From Arthrobacter jiangjiafuii (GTDB lineage: Bacteria > Actinomycetota > Actinomycetes > Actinomycetales > Micrococcaceae): a stretch of 64,000 nucleotides of DNA. Below the pieces are notes generated by a model. That model worked only from the letters and a program-made list of their open reading frames with translations, had not been told where the DNA came from and searched no databases. This document shows, piece after piece, positions 26,919-35,860 of the stretch. The position numbers were made by a program, and so were the translations under genes. The stretch covers positions 868,001-932,000 of the forward strand of contig NZ_CP076022.1 of NCBI RefSeq assembly GCF_018622995.1. Reading direction: 5' to 3'. Position 1 is the stretch's first letter, and the number at the start of each line of letters is the position of its first letter.

Positions 26919-27319
26919 TTCTCCACAGCCTGCATGGTCAGCGCTTTGCCCATGCAGGTCTCAAGTTTCTGGGTGCTGTCCCACGTGGCCACCGACAGTG
27001 CCAGTCCCAGGGTCATCACCAGCGATGCAACCAGGCCCAGCGACGCCACAAACATCTGCACGGGCCCGATGCCGAACCGCACCACTTTGACCAGGGTCAG
27101 GATGCCGACGACGACGGCCGCAAGTCCCAGTGCCAGCGGCACCAGCTTCCAGGGCAGGGCCAGTCCGGACGTCAGGAGCAATGCTGCAACCAGAGCTACG
27201 AAAACCCGCAGGTAACCGCGGGTGACCTGCTTCTGCTCATCGGTGGCTGGAGCCTTCTGCTGCGGCTGCTGCTGCAACGGCTGGGGAGACTTGTTATGGG
27301 CACTGCCGTCGTTGTTCAT
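26879..27319 (-). CDS. small membrane protein, unknown function
   Basis: The protein has 146 residues. A Gln/Pro-rich soluble N-terminus of about 35 residues precedes four hydrophobic helices (VFVALVAALLLTSG, LVPLALGLAAVVVGILTLV, MFVASLGLVASLVMTLGLAL). A short extracytoplasmic tail with two Cys (ETCMGKALTMQAVEKC) follows and may form a disulfide. It overlaps the signal peptidase gene by 40 bases, so the pair is probably translated together. I do not recognise a named family. Confidence 0.7.
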   Translation of the reverse strand: MNNDGSAHNKSPQPLQQQPQQKAPATDEQKQVTRGYLRVFVALVAALLLTSGLALPWKLVPLALGLAAVVVGILTLVKVVRFGIGPVQMFVASLGLVASLVMTLGLALSVATWDSTQKLETCMGKALTMQAVEKCQSEYTGGILPR

Positions 27320-27346
27320 GGATTAACCCTAGGCGACGCCTGAGCC

Positions 27347-27352
27347 TAAGGT
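27347..27352 (+). promoter_or_regulatory. -10 box TAAGGT of leaderless purN
   Basis: TAAGGT lies exactly six bases before the purN ATG at 27359, with no Shine-Dalgarno sequence. Confidence 0.7.
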
Positions 27353-27358
27353 TGACGC

Positions 27359-27940
27359 ATGCGCATTGTTGTTCTTGTCTCCGGCACCGGATCCAACCTG
27401 CAGGCCGTCCTGGACGCCGTCGCCTCCGGCGAGCTCGACGTCGAAATCGCCGCCGTGGGTGCGGACCGGCCGGGGACCTATGGGGTGCAACGGGCCGCCG
27501 AAGCCGGATACGAGACCTTCGTGGTGAACTTCCGGGACTATGGGAAGCGCGCGGACTGGAACCGGGCGCTCACCGAGAAAGTCGCGTCTTACGCGCCTGA
27601 ACTGGTGCTGTCCTCGGGATTCATGCGGATTGTGGACGAGCACTTCATCAACACGTTCGAGGGCCGGTACCTGAACACGCATCCGGCCCTGCTGCCCTCA
27701 TTCCCCGGCGCCCACGGAGTGCGGGATGCACTGGCCTATGGCGTCAAGGTCACCGGCTGCACCGTGCACATTGCTGATGCGGGGGTGGACACCGGGCCCA
27801 TCCTGGCGCAGGCGGCCGTTGACGTGCTCGAGACCGACACCGAAGAGACCCTGCACGAGCGCATCAAGGTCCAGGAACGCCGGTTGCTGCTGGAAACCCT
27901 CGGCCGGCTCAGTGCCGAGGGCCTGCCGGGCCGTTCCTAG
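27359..27940 (+). CDS. purN: phosphoribosylglycinamide formyltransferase
   Basis: A 193-residue folate-dependent enzyme of purine synthesis that formylates GAR from 10-formyl-THF in the cytosol. The N-terminal phosphate loop is SGTGSNLQAVLDA. The catalytic His and surroundings are NTHPALLPSFPGAHGV, and the C-terminal Asp loop is GCTVHIADAGVDTGPILAQ. Length is normal. It probably has a leaderless transcript. Its stop overlaps the convergent MFS gene by four bases, so purH, 1.6 kb away, is on a separate transcript. Confidence 0.96.
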   Translation: MRIVVLVSGTGSNLQAVLDAVASGELDVEIAAVGADRPGTYGVQRAAEAGYETFVVNFRDYGKRADWNRALTEKVASYAPELVLSSGFMRIVDEHFINTFEGRYLNTHPALLPSFPGAHGVRDALAYGVKVTGCTVHIADAGVDTGPILAQAAVDVLETDTEETLHERIKVQERRLLLETLGRLSAEGLPGRS

Positions 27941-29289
27941 TCCAGGGCGGCGCCCCTGGTTTCCGGCGCGAACCGCGCCATCCACAGCACGGCCAGCACC
28001 ACCAACACGCCGGCCAGTCCAAAGGACAACGGCAGGCCCAGATACGGCCACATGACGGAAACAAAGATCAGCGGGCCAAATCCGGCGCCGATCCGGGAGA
28101 CCGTTGATGCCCAGCCGAAGCCACTGCCGCGCAGTTCCGTGGGGTATAGCTCCGAGACGTAGGCATAAAGCACCGGAATGGCGACCTGCACCACAAACCC
28201 GTAGGCAAGCAGCCAGGCCGTGGCGGCAGCGGGGACGTCAAGGACCAGGGCAACGATCACGAGGATGACAGCCGCCAGCGGGGCAGTCACCGCCAGGACC
28301 CACTTGCGTCCCACCCGCTCTACCAGCAGTGCGGCGGCGATGACGCCCAGGAGCCCGACGGCGGCCATCCCCGAGGTGGTCAGGAACGCGGCATACTCCT
28401 TGAACCCGGAATCCACGAGGATCTTCGGCATCCAGGTCAGGGCCAGGTAGTAGACCAGCAGGATGGTGAGGAACAGCGACCACGCTGCCACGGTGATCTT
28501 CCAGCTGTACCGCCACAGGTCGGTCAACTGGGTGGCGACGGCGGCAAGGGTGAACTTCTCCGTTGCTTCCGGGGCCGGCAGCCGCCATTCCGTTACCGGG
28601 GATCCGGTGCGCTTGATGAGGTCATTAATGACTGTCTCGGCTTCGGCGGTGCGGCCCTTCCGGACCAGGAACAGTGGGGATTCGGGCACGGACCGCCGGA
28701 CCCAGAACACCAGCAGCGCCGGCAGCACCATGATCAGCATGGTGAAGCGCCAGTCGGCCAGCGTGGCCATGATCAAGGCCGACACCGCCCCGCAGAGCGC
28801 GGCTCCCACGGGCCACCAGCCGTCCATTGCCGTCAGCACCCGGCCCCGCTGTTTACGAGGGGTGAATTCGCCGACCAACGCATAGTCCACCGGGACGCAT
28901 CCGCCGAGGCCGAATCCGGCCATGAAGCGGAAAATGCAGAACCAGACAACGTCGGGGGAGAAGGCACCCAACACCGTGAACAACGAAAAGATGAGCAGGG
29001 TCGCGGTGAAGGCCTTCTTGCGGCCGATCGCGTCTGCGATCGATCCCCAAACGAAGGCCCCAATGGCCATGCCCAGGAGATTCGCAGTGCCTATCCAGGC
29101 GGCCTGCGCCGGCTCCAGCGCCCAGTGTTTGGAGAGCAGCGGGATCAGGACGCCGTTCAGGGTGACGTCCCAGGCATCAAACATGAAGCCCAGCCCGCCG
29201 ATGATGAAGATCTTCCCCTGGACCTTCCACTTCCAGGGCAGGTCCTGGACCACTTGGTCGCCGGTAGGCACGGCATGCGTGGTTGTCAT
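27937..29289 (-). CDS. MFS transporter (sugar or organic-acid porter type)
   Basis: The protein has 450 residues from the ATG at 29289, with twelve predicted helices. The N-terminal half has GFMFDAWDVTLNGVLIPLL and the MFS motif WGSIADAIGRKKAF. The central loop carries RRSVPESPLFLVRKGR, the PESPRxL-like sugar-porter signature, and a second half-motif is LVERVGRKWVL. YVSELYPTELRGSGFGWAST is also typical of this subfamily. The substrate is not determinable. No regulator or catabolic gene adjoins it. Confidence 0.88.
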   Translation of the reverse strand: MTTTHAVPTGDQVVQDLPWKWKVQGKIFIIGGLGFMFDAWDVTLNGVLIPLLSKHWALEPAQAAWIGTANLLGMAIGAFVWGSIADAIGRKKAFTATLLIFSLFTVLGAFSPDVVWFCIFRFMAGFGLGGCVPVDYALVGEFTPRKQRGRVLTAMDGWWPVGAALCGAVSALIMATLADWRFTMLIMVLPALLVFWVRRSVPESPLFLVRKGRTAEAETVINDLIKRTGSPVTEWRLPAPEATEKFTLAAVATQLTDLWRYSWKITVAAWSLFLTILLVYYLALTWMPKILVDSGFKEYAAFLTTSGMAAVGLLGVIAAALLVERVGRKWVLAVTAPLAAVILVIVALVLDVPAAATAWLLAYGFVVQVAIPVLYAYVSELYPTELRGSGFGWASTVSRIGAGFGPLIFVSVMWPYLGLPLSFGLAGVLVVLAVLWMARFAPETRGAALD

Positions 29290-29528
29290 CGAGGGAACGG
29301 CCTTCCGGGAAGCGGAGGTGGTGGCTGGGCCGGCCGGCGGCAGGTCCGAAGAAACTGTACAACGCCGGACGGGCGATTGATGCCACCGACCTAAACGGTT
29401 TCCGTTGTCGCGGCGCCGGGGCATATTCACCCCTCCACAGCCCCGGAACTTCCAGCTTCATACTCTGCCCGGCAGAGCGGTGTGACCTAAACTGAACCCA
29501 CCGACACCCCCTCATTTTGGAGATTTGC

Positions 29529-31139
29529 GTGAGCTCACAGCCACTGAACCGTGTTCCCATCCGCCGGGCCCTGATCTCCGTCTATGACAAGACGGGATTG
29601 ACCGAACTGGCCCAGGGCCTCGCGGCCGCCGGCGTGAGCATCGTTTCCACCGGTTCCACCGCCAAACAGATCGCTGCCGCGGGCGTGGAAGTCACCGAGG
29701 TTGCCGAAGTCACCGGCTTCGCGGAATGCCTGGACGGGCGGGTGAAGACGCTGCACCCGCGGGTGCATGCCGGCATCCTGGCTGACCGCCGCCGCGAAGA
29801 TCACGTGGCCCAGCTGGCGGAAATGGACATTGAGCCGTTCGACCTGGTGGTCGTGAACCTGTATCCGTTCGTGGAGACCGTGAAATCCGGTGCCAGCCAG
29901 GACGAGGTGGTTGAGCAGATCGACATCGGCGGCCCCTCCATGGTCCGTGCCGCAGCGAAGAACCATCCGTCGGTGGCCGTCGTGGTGGATCCCGCCAAAT
30001 ACCCGGACGTTGTCAGTGCCGCAGCCGAGGGCGGCTTCGACCTGGCCCAGCGGCGCCGGCTGGCGGCAGAGGCCTTTGCCTCCACCGCCGCCTATGACAA
30101 CGCCGTGGCAGCCTGGACCGCAGAGCAGTTCGAAACCGGAGTCGAGGGCACCACCTGGCCCGCGTACACCGGCCTGGCACTGGAGCGTTCCGAGGTGCTG
30201 CGCTACGGCGAAAACCCGCACCAGGACGCAGCCCTGTATGTCGACAAGAGCTCCAAACCCGGTGTAGCCCAGGCTGACCAGCTGCACGGCAAGGCGATGT
30301 CCTACAACAACTACGTCGACGCCGATGCTGCCCTGCGGGCGGCCTTCGACTTCGACGAACCCGCGGTCGCCGTCGTCAAGCACGCCAACCCCTGCGGTGT
30401 GGCCGTGGCCTCGGCAGACGCCGCGGATCCCATCGCTGACGCCCACGCCAAGGCCCACGCCTGCGACCCGGTGTCCGCCTTTGGCGGCGTCATCGCAGCC
30501 AACCGCACCGTCACCACCGGCATGGCCGAGACCGTGAAGGACATCTTTACCGAGGTGGTTATCGCGCCGGACTTCGAGCCGGGCGCACTGGAAATCCTCA
30601 CGGCCAAGAAGAACATCCGCCTGCTGACGTTGCCGGAGGGCTACGGCCGCAACCCGGCCGAATTCCGCCAGGTCTCCGGCGGAATGCTCATCCAGAAATC
30701 CGACAAGATGCAGGCCGAAGGAGACAGCCCCGAAACGTGGACGCTCGTCTCCGGACCGGCCGCCGATGAGGCCACCCTGGCCGATCTCGCCTTCGCCTGG
30801 ACGGCGGTACGCGCCGCCAAGTCCAACGCCATCCTGCTGGCGCGCGACGGCGCGTCCGTGGGCGTGGGCATGGGACAGGTCAACCGGGTGGACTCCTGCC
30901 GCCTTGCCGTCGAGCGGGCCAACACCTTGGGCGCCCCGGATACCGACCGCGCCCGCGGTGCAGTTGCCGCCTCGGATGCGTTCTTCCCGTTCGCGGACGG
31001 CCTGCAGATCCTGATTGACGCCGGAGTGAAGGCCGTTGTGCAGCCGGGCGGTTCAATCCGCGACCAGGAGGTCATTGAGGCAGCGAAGGCTGCCGGTGTG
31101 ACCATGTACTTCACCGGAGCACGGCACTTCTTCCACTAG
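29529..31139 (+). CDS. purH: bifunctional AICAR formyltransferase/IMP cyclohydrolase
   Basis: The protein has 536 residues. The GTG at 29529 is chosen because GGAG sits six bases before it; an upstream TTG lacks support. The N-terminal IMP cyclohydrolase domain shows [30 protein letters not shown] and [14 protein letters not shown]. The C-terminal transformylase domain shows [14 protein letters not shown], the catalytic KHANPCGVA and [14 protein letters not shown]. It completes purine synthesis (AICAR to IMP) and sets the AICAR/ZTP pool sensed by the riboswitch at 48.2 kb. Confidence 0.97.
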   Translation: MSSQPLNRVPIRRALISVYDKTGLTELAQGLAAAGVSIVSTGSTAKQIAAAGVEVTEVAEVTGFAECLDGRVKTLHPRVHAGILADRRREDHVAQLAEMDIEPFDLVVVNLYPFVETVKSGASQDEVVEQIDIGGPSMVRAAAKNHPSVAVVVDPAKYPDVVSAAAEGGFDLAQRRRLAAEAFASTAAYDNAVAAWTAEQFETGVEGTTWPAYTGLALERSEVLRYGENPHQDAALYVDKSSKPGVAQADQLHGKAMSYNNYVDADAALRAAFDFDEPAVAVVKHANPCGVAVASADAADPIADAHAKAHACDPVSAFGGVIAANRTVTTGMAETVKDIFTEVVIAPDFEPGALEILTAKKNIRLLTLPEGYGRNPAEFRQVSGGMLIQKSDKMQAEGDSPETWTLVSGPAADEATLADLAFAWTAVRAAKSNAILLARDGASVGVGMGQVNRVDSCRLAVERANTLGAPDTDRARGAVAASDAFFPFADGLQILIDAGVKAVVQPGGSIRDQEVIEAAKAAGVTMYFTGARHFFH

Positions 31140-31166
31140 CGGCAGCGGTCCGTGGGCTCCATGGTC

Positions 31167-31202
31167 CCGGGGCGGTGGGAGTAATCCGCCGCCCCGGATT
31201 TT
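31167..31202 (+). terminator. Rho-independent terminator after purH
   Basis: A 12-base stem (31167-31178 with 31186-31197, one G-T wobble) with a seven-base loop is followed by ATTTT. It lies 28 bases beyond the purH stop. Confidence 0.85.
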
Positions 31203-31314
31203 AGGGTGCCCCTAGTGGGCTGTGGCATAGTTGGAGACAAATACAGACCAAAAAGACGGGTTCCGTCATGCCAAAAGACATGCTTCGGAGCCCACCAACA
31301 CACAAGGAGATCGT

Positions 31315-32535
31315 GTGGCTGAGAAAATCAAGGTTGTGGGTTCTGTTGTAGAACTCGACGGCGACGAGATGACCCGTATCATCTGGCAGTTCATCAAGGA
31401 CCGCCTGATCAACCCGTACCTGGACGTAGACCTGAAGTACTACGACCTCTCCATCCAGAACCGCGACGCCACCGATGACCAGGTCACCATTGACGCTGCC
31501 AACGCCATCAAGGAACACGGCGTGGGCGTCAAGTGCGCCACGATCACACCGGACGAGGCCCGGGTCGAGGAATTCGGCCTGAAGAAGATGTGGGTTTCCC
31601 CGAACGGCACCATCCGCAACATCCTCGGCGGCGTGGTCTTCCGCGAACCGATCATCATCTCCAACATTCCGCGCCTGGTCCCGGGCTGGAACAAGCCGAT
31701 CATCATTGGCCGCCACGCCCACGGCGACCAGTACAAGGCCACCAACTTCAAGGTGCCCGGTGCCGGAACCCTGACGCTGACCTACACCCCCAAGGACGGC
31801 GGGGAAGAAATCAAGACCCAGGTTGTCACGTACGGTGACGACGGCGGCGTGGCCATGGGTATGTACAACTTCAACGATTCCATCCGCGACTTCGCCCGGG
31901 CGTCCTTCGCCTACGGCCTGCAGCGGAACTACCCGGTGTACCTCTCCACCAAGAACACGATCCTGAAGGCCTACGACGGCCAGTTCAAGGACCTGTTCCA
32001 GGAAGTCTTCGACGCCGAGTTCAAGGACCAGTTCGAAGCAGCCGGCCTCACCTACGAGCACCGCCTGATCGATGACATGGTTGCCTCCGCGATGAAGTGG
32101 GAAGGCGGCTACGTCTGGGCCTGCAAGAACTACGACGGCGACGTTCAGTCCGACACCGTGGCACAGGGCTTCGGCTCGCTGGGCCTGATGACGTCAGTGC
32201 TGATGACCCCGGACGGCAAGACCGTCGAGGCCGAAGCAGCACACGGTACGGTTACCCGCCACTACCGTCAGCACCAGCAGGGCAAGCCCACCTCCACGAA
32301 CCCGATCGCCTCGATCTTCGCGTGGACCCGTGGCCTGATGCACCGCGGCAAGCTGGACAACACCCCTGAGGTCATTCGCTTCGCTGAAACCCTCGAAGAT
32401 GTTGTCATCAAGACGGTTGAGTCCGGCAAGATGACCAAGGACCTCGCGGCCCTGGTCGGCCCGGACCAGGCATACCTGACCACCGAGGAATTCCTCGCTG
32501 AGCTCGATGCCAACCTGAAGACCCGCCTGGGCTAA
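31315..32535 (+). CDS. icd: NADP-dependent isocitrate dehydrogenase, eukaryotic-type homodimer
   Basis: The protein has 406 residues from a GTG at 31315 with AGGAG just upstream. It converts isocitrate to 2-oxoglutarate with NADPH formation in the TCA cycle. Its sequence resembles the 45-kDa homodimeric type: [45 protein letters not shown] and [17 protein letters not shown]. It is monocistronic with about 110 bases of upstream region after the purH terminator and a strong terminator downstream. Confidence 0.97.
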   Translation: MAEKIKVVGSVVELDGDEMTRIIWQFIKDRLINPYLDVDLKYYDLSIQNRDATDDQVTIDAANAIKEHGVGVKCATITPDEARVEEFGLKKMWVSPNGTIRNILGGVVFREPIIISNIPRLVPGWNKPIIIGRHAHGDQYKATNFKVPGAGTLTLTYTPKDGGEEIKTQVVTYGDDGGVAMGMYNFNDSIRDFARASFAYGLQRNYPVYLSTKNTILKAYDGQFKDLFQEVFDAEFKDQFEAAGLTYEHRLIDDMVASAMKWEGGYVWACKNYDGDVQSDTVAQGFGSLGLMTSVLMTPDGKTVEAEAAHGTVTRHYRQHQQGKPTSTNPIASIFAWTRGLMHRGKLDNTPEVIRFAETLEDVVIKTVESGKMTKDLAALVGPDQAYLTTEEFLAELDANLKTRLG

Positions 32536-32555
32536 GTCCTCAGACGCTTCAACGC

Positions 32556-32607
32556 ACGACGGCGGCGGCGCCTCACCTTCACAGGTGGGGCGCCGCCGTC
32601 GTTGTTG
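32556..32607 (+). terminator. terminator hairpin after icd
   Basis: A long GC-rich stem (ACGACGGCGG...CGCC-TCACC against GGTGGGGCGCCGCCGTCGT, with a three-base bulge) closes on TTCACA and is followed by TTGTT. It lies between convergent icd and hsp20 and could act on both, though only the plus strand has a partial T-run. Confidence 0.78.
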
Positions 32608-32625
32608 GTACGTGCAGCTATACCG

Positions 32626-33231
32626 TTAGATACCCGACCCCTGGTCGCCCGAGGAGCCCGAACCCGAGGAGCCCGAACCCGAACCGCCGGAGCCCATGGA
32701 GCCCGAGCCCGAACCACCGGAACCCGAGCCCATGGAGCCCGACCCCGATCCGGAACCCGAGCCACCGGAGCCTGAAACCGAGGAGGTTACGGATTCCGAG
32801 CTGGACTCGCCGCTGATGGTGTTTGAATCCTTGTAAGAGGAAGACACCTCGATCTTGCGCGGCTTGGCCCGCTCGCTGACCGGAATGAGGACGCTAAGCA
32901 CGCCGTTCTCGTACTTGGCCGAGATGCCCTCGATGTTGATTCCCTGACCCAGGTTCAACTGGCGCAGGAACGAGCCGGATTCCCGCTCCCGGGTCAGCCA
33001 ATTGACGCCTTCCGAGGTCTGGATGGTGCGCTCGGCCCGGATCGTCAACAGCTGGCCGTCCACATCCACGTCCACCGAGCCCGGGTCGATGCCCGGCAGA
33101 TCGGCGTTGAGAATGTAGTGGTCGCCCTCGCGGTACAGATCAATGGGCATCAGCCGCAGCCTCTGCCGCGGATCGAGCAGTGCTCCGGCTACGCGGTCCA
33201 GCTCACGGAATGGATCAAACTTCATCGCCAT
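32626..33231 (-). CDS. Hsp20/alpha-crystallin small heat-shock protein with Gly/Ser tail
   Basis: The protein has 201 residues from the ATG at 33231, nine bases after AAGGAG. The alpha-crystallin domain (about residues 28-118) shows PIDLYREGDHYILNADLPG, the VDVDGQLLTIRAER strand and YENGVLSVLIPV. KIEV near residue 127 resembles the IXI anchor. From about residue 153 to the end the chain is almost only Gly and Ser with two Met (GSGSMGSG units), an unusual tail for the family. It is an ATP-independent holdase. Upstream lie a CIRCE and a HAIR element. Confidence 0.93.
   Translation of the reverse strand: MAMKFDPFRELDRVAGALLDPRQRLRLMPIDLYREGDHYILNADLPGIDPGSVDVDVDGQLLTIRAERTIQTSEGVNWLTRERESGSFLRQLNLGQGINIEGISAKYENGVLSVLIPVSERAKPRKIEVSSSYKDSNTISGESSSESVTSSVSGSGGSGSGSGSGSMGSGSGGSGSGSMGSGGSGSGSSGSGSSGDQGSGI
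32629..32775 (-). repeat. Gly/Ser-coding low-complexity repeat in the hsp20 3' end
   Basis: About 49 codons of GGN and TCN/AGC in imperfect 6-18 base units, including two copies of a GSGSMGSG block. It encodes the flexible tail of the Hsp20 protein. Antisense frames appear open here only because of the repeat. Confidence 0.85.
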
Positions 33232-33300
33232 AATCATCAACTCCTTGCGCCCGCCTGTAGGCAGGCGAATCATCATTCGGAACTTCAGAAGGGTCGGTAA

Positions 33301-33321
33301 CTTGAGTCACCTCGACTCAAG
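33301..33321 (-). promoter_or_regulatory. HAIR operator (HspR-type inverted repeat)
   Basis: CTTGAGT-N7-ACTCAAG, a perfect match to the known HspR-associated inverted repeat of actinobacteria. It lies just downstream of the predicted transcription start and about 70 bases before the hsp20 ATG, so bound HspR would block elongation or clearance. Confidence 0.92.
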
Positions 33322-33330
33322 AATGAATTT

Positions 33331-33359
33331 AGGCTAGCACTCGTCCTAGGGGAGTGCCA
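33331..33359 (-). promoter_or_regulatory. hsp20 promoter (TGGCAC-N17-TAGCCT)
   Basis: On the minus strand -35 is TGGCAC (33354-33359), the spacer is 17 bases and -10 is TAGCCT (33331-33336). Both hexamers are inside or next to the CIRCE arms. The predicted start near 33324 leaves a leader of about 93 bases. Confidence 0.65.
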
Positions 33360-33360
33360 G
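33334..33360 (-). promoter_or_regulatory. CIRCE element (HrcA operator)
   Basis: CTAGCACTC-N9-GAGTGCCAG on the plus strand; the arms match the CIRCE consensus TTAGCACTC-N9-GAGTGCTAA at 14 of 18 positions, with the exact nine-base spacer. It overlaps the predicted -35 and -10 boxes, as expected for HrcA repression. Confidence 0.9.
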
Positions 33361-33411
33361 CATTGAAAGCGGTTTTTTGACTGGGATCGGCAAACTTTTT
33401 TCGGACCTGAA

Positions 33412-34881
33412 TCAGTCCACCGGCCACTCGTGGACAGGCGCGTTGGTGTGCATGTTTTCCCAGTACCGGCGGGTCAGTTCTGCCAGGGCCGGTCCGCGTT
33501 CCATGCCCTGGGCCTCGAGGCGGCGCAAATAGGCAATCTGCCAGGCGGCGCCGTTCTGCTCAGTCCGTGCGCGCTCCCGGACAACATCGAGGTAGCGACC
33601 GATCAGCTGCCGGTCCACCCCCAGGGCCTCGAGGCCGGCGGCTGCCTGGGGGACCAGATGGCGGACGATCAGTTCCGCCACCGGGATTTCGCCGATGCCG
33701 GGCCAGTACACCGATGCTTCCAGGCCGTTGCGGGCGCAGGCCAGGAAGTTGTCCGCGGCGCTTTTGAAGGCCAGGCGGCTCCACAGTGGCCGGTCGGCAG
33801 TGCGCAGATACTCGACCAGGCCGTAGAAGAAGGCAGCGTTGGCCACCACATCCAGCACAGTCGGCCCGGCCGGCAGCACCCGGTTTTCCAGCCGCAGGTT
33901 GGGGGTTTCGGCGCCGGGATCATAGATCGGACGGTTCCACCGGTAGACCGTGCCGTTGTGCAGCCGCAGCTCGGGGAGCAGCGGGGCGCCAGCGGCCGTG
34001 GATCCGCCGCTGCTGTGGGAAAGTTCGGGCAGCAGGGCCGGGAAGTAGCGGACGTTTTCCTCGAAGAGGTCGAAGATAGAGGTGATCCACCGCTCGCCAA
34101 ACCACACGCGTGGCCGCACGCCCTGGCTCCTCATTTCGGGCGGTCGGGTGTCGATGGCCTGCTTGAACAGTTCGATCCGTGTCTCATGCCAGAGAATATG
34201 CTCCATGAACACAGGGGAGTTGGCAGCTAGGGCAATCTGTGGGGCAGCGATAATCTGGGCTGCATTCCACGCCGAGGCGAAGTCCTCGGGTCCAACTTCG
34301 AGGTGGAGCTGAACAGAAGTGCAGGCGGCTTCCGGGGCGATGTTCCTGGCATAAAAGGACAGGGACTCCACCCCGCGCAGGTCTATGTGGACGTCCTCGC
34401 CGCGTGCCTGCAGGACCGAGGTATTCAGGGCCGCGTACCGCTTCCCCTCGCTGAGCCAGTTCTTATCCTCCAAAAGGCTTGGCTTCAATGTGGGCAGGAT
34501 GCCCACCATGAGGATTTCAGCTTTCACCTCGGCAGCTTTGGCATCGGCACGGTTGAGCTGGAACCGCAGGCTGTCCTCGAGTTCGCGCAGGCCGCTCCCG
34601 CCGATTGCCAGGGCCGGGTGGTTCATCTCAATGTTAAAAGCGCCGATCTCGGTCTGGAATGCCGGATCGGCAATTTCCGCGAGAACGGCGGCATTGCGCA
34701 TGGCCGGGGTGAAATCCTGGTTGGCCAGGTTCAGTTCCAGCTCCAGGCCAATGGAGGCACTCTCTGCAAATTGTGCCGTGGAAAGGTACCCGGCAAAACG
34801 GTCAAGGTTCTCGAGCAGCCGCTCGCGATACCGCGTTCGCTGTTCCCGGCTGTAGGTTTTGCTGTTCACTTCGGCACCCAT
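33412..34881 (-). CDS. glutamate-cysteine ligase family protein
   Basis: The protein has 489 residues. It shows the GCS2-type fold: ASIGLELELNLANQDFTP (glutamate/ATP site), TEIGAFNIEMNHPALAIGG, GEDVHIDLRGVESL and RVWFGERWITSIFDLFEENVRYF. Such enzymes join glutamate to cysteine. In actinobacteria, which use mycothiol rather than glutathione, related proteins serve ergothioneine synthesis (EgtA) or have an unproved role. No egtB or egtD is in view, so the product is not assigned. The ATG start is preceded by few competing starts. Confidence 0.8.
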   Translation of the reverse strand: MGAEVNSKTYSREQRTRYRERLLENLDRFAGYLSTAQFAESASIGLELELNLANQDFTPAMRNAAVLAEIADPAFQTEIGAFNIEMNHPALAIGGSGLRELEDSLRFQLNRADAKAAEVKAEILMVGILPTLKPSLLEDKNWLSEGKRYAALNTSVLQARGEDVHIDLRGVESLSFYARNIAPEAACTSVQLHLEVGPEDFASAWNAAQIIAAPQIALAANSPVFMEHILWHETRIELFKQAIDTRPPEMRSQGVRPRVWFGERWITSIFDLFEENVRYFPALLPELSHSSGGSTAAGAPLLPELRLHNGTVYRWNRPIYDPGAETPNLRLENRVLPAGPTVLDVVANAAFFYGLVEYLRTADRPLWSRLAFKSAADNFLACARNGLEASVYWPGIGEIPVAELIVRHLVPQAAAGLEALGVDRQLIGRYLDVVRERARTEQNGAAWQIAYLRRLEAQGMERGPALAELTRRYWENMHTNAPVHEWPVD

Positions 34882-34979
34882 TGTCTGAAGATAGCCTCGG
34901 GCGCGCGGGGATGTATAGCGTCCGCCGCCGGTGAGTCAGAAAATGACCGGCCGGACGGGGAAAGGTTGCGGCAGCTGGC

Positions 34980-35519
34980 CTACGAGCCGAGCAGGCCCTT
35001 GAAAACCCTGCCCTCCCGCTGCATTTCGCCGTGTTTGGCACCCATGACAATGACTGCTCCGGAAAGCACGGGTATGCACCACTGCAGCAGCTTCAGCCGC
35101 CGCTGTGCGGTTTCGAGTTGCCGTGACGCTCCCTGCAGGGGTTCGGTGGCACCGGCTGCGCCTTCGTGCGAGAACTTCTCCACCCGGCGTCCCATAACCC
35201 CCGCATATAGGGTCACTGCTGCGCCGGCAAGCGTGACGGCGGTTTTGTAAACAGTCAGGGAGCCAACACCTTCCTGTTTGGCCAACCGGCCCTTGTTGTC
35301 TCCGACAATGGCCAGGCCGGCGACGAGGTGGCTGATGATGGCGGTTCCCTGTACGGGCGCCCATCTTTTCCACCCCAGGCTGGAAAGCCGTATGCGCTCC
35401 GTTGGATCCTTGGCATGCGCAGCGGCACCGTTCAGGCCCACGGCCCCCATGAGTGAGCCACCGAACCATGCCGCTGCGCTGAGGTCGTGCACCGACCGCG
35501 CGATCAGGTTTCCTGCCAC
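34980..35519 (-). CDS. membrane protein of unknown function
   Basis: The protein has 179 residues from a GTG at 35519 with AAGGAG seven bases upstream. There are about four hydrophobic stretches (LSAAAWFGGSLMGAVGLNGAA, GTAIISHLVAGLAIV, TAVTLAGAAVTLYAGVMG, LLQWCIPVLSGAVIVMG). An amphipathic Arg/Gln-rich segment (ASRQLETAQRRLKLLQW) lies before the last helix. The N-terminal HDLSAAAWFGGSLMG resembles actinobacterial membrane proteins annotated only as hypothetical. It is divergent from the envelope cassette. Confidence 0.7.
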   Translation of the reverse strand: MAGNLIARSVHDLSAAAWFGGSLMGAVGLNGAAAHAKDPTERIRLSSLGWKRWAPVQGTAIISHLVAGLAIVGDNKGRLAKQEGVGSLTVYKTAVTLAGAAVTLYAGVMGRRVEKFSHEGAAGATEPLQGASRQLETAQRRLKLLQWCIPVLSGAVIVMGAKHGEMQREGRVFKGLLGS

Positions 35520-35860
35520 GTCAACTCCTTGTTCAGAATTTGGACCTTGAACAGCACCGGCAACCCCGCGGCCCCTCAGGAGGATAAGGACACTCCGGGA
35601 GGGTTCCCGTGGTGCTCACGGGTAGCCAGCCAAGCATGAGCCCGACTGCTCTACAAGGGTGATGAGCGAGAGGCGTCCATCGGATCCCAACGAGGGCGGG
35701 AGCATGGCAGCGGGTCCATTTGGCTCGACCTTGATGCAGGAAGAACTCCCGTCTTTACGAACACATACTAAGTGTGCTTACCATCGATGTGGACGGCTCG
35801 GCCGATCCTCATCGGCAGCAGTCTGATTCTTCATCCGCAACGATTCAGGAGTGAGCGACG
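35520..35860. other. 341-base divergent intergenic region with palindrome TAAGTGTGCTTA
   Basis: No gene is supported here. The visible structure is an inverted repeat TAAG-TGTG-CTTA at 35769-35780, about 80 bases before the ATG at 35861, and AGGAG nine bases before that ATG. I cannot assign -35/-10 boxes with confidence. Confidence 0.5.
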
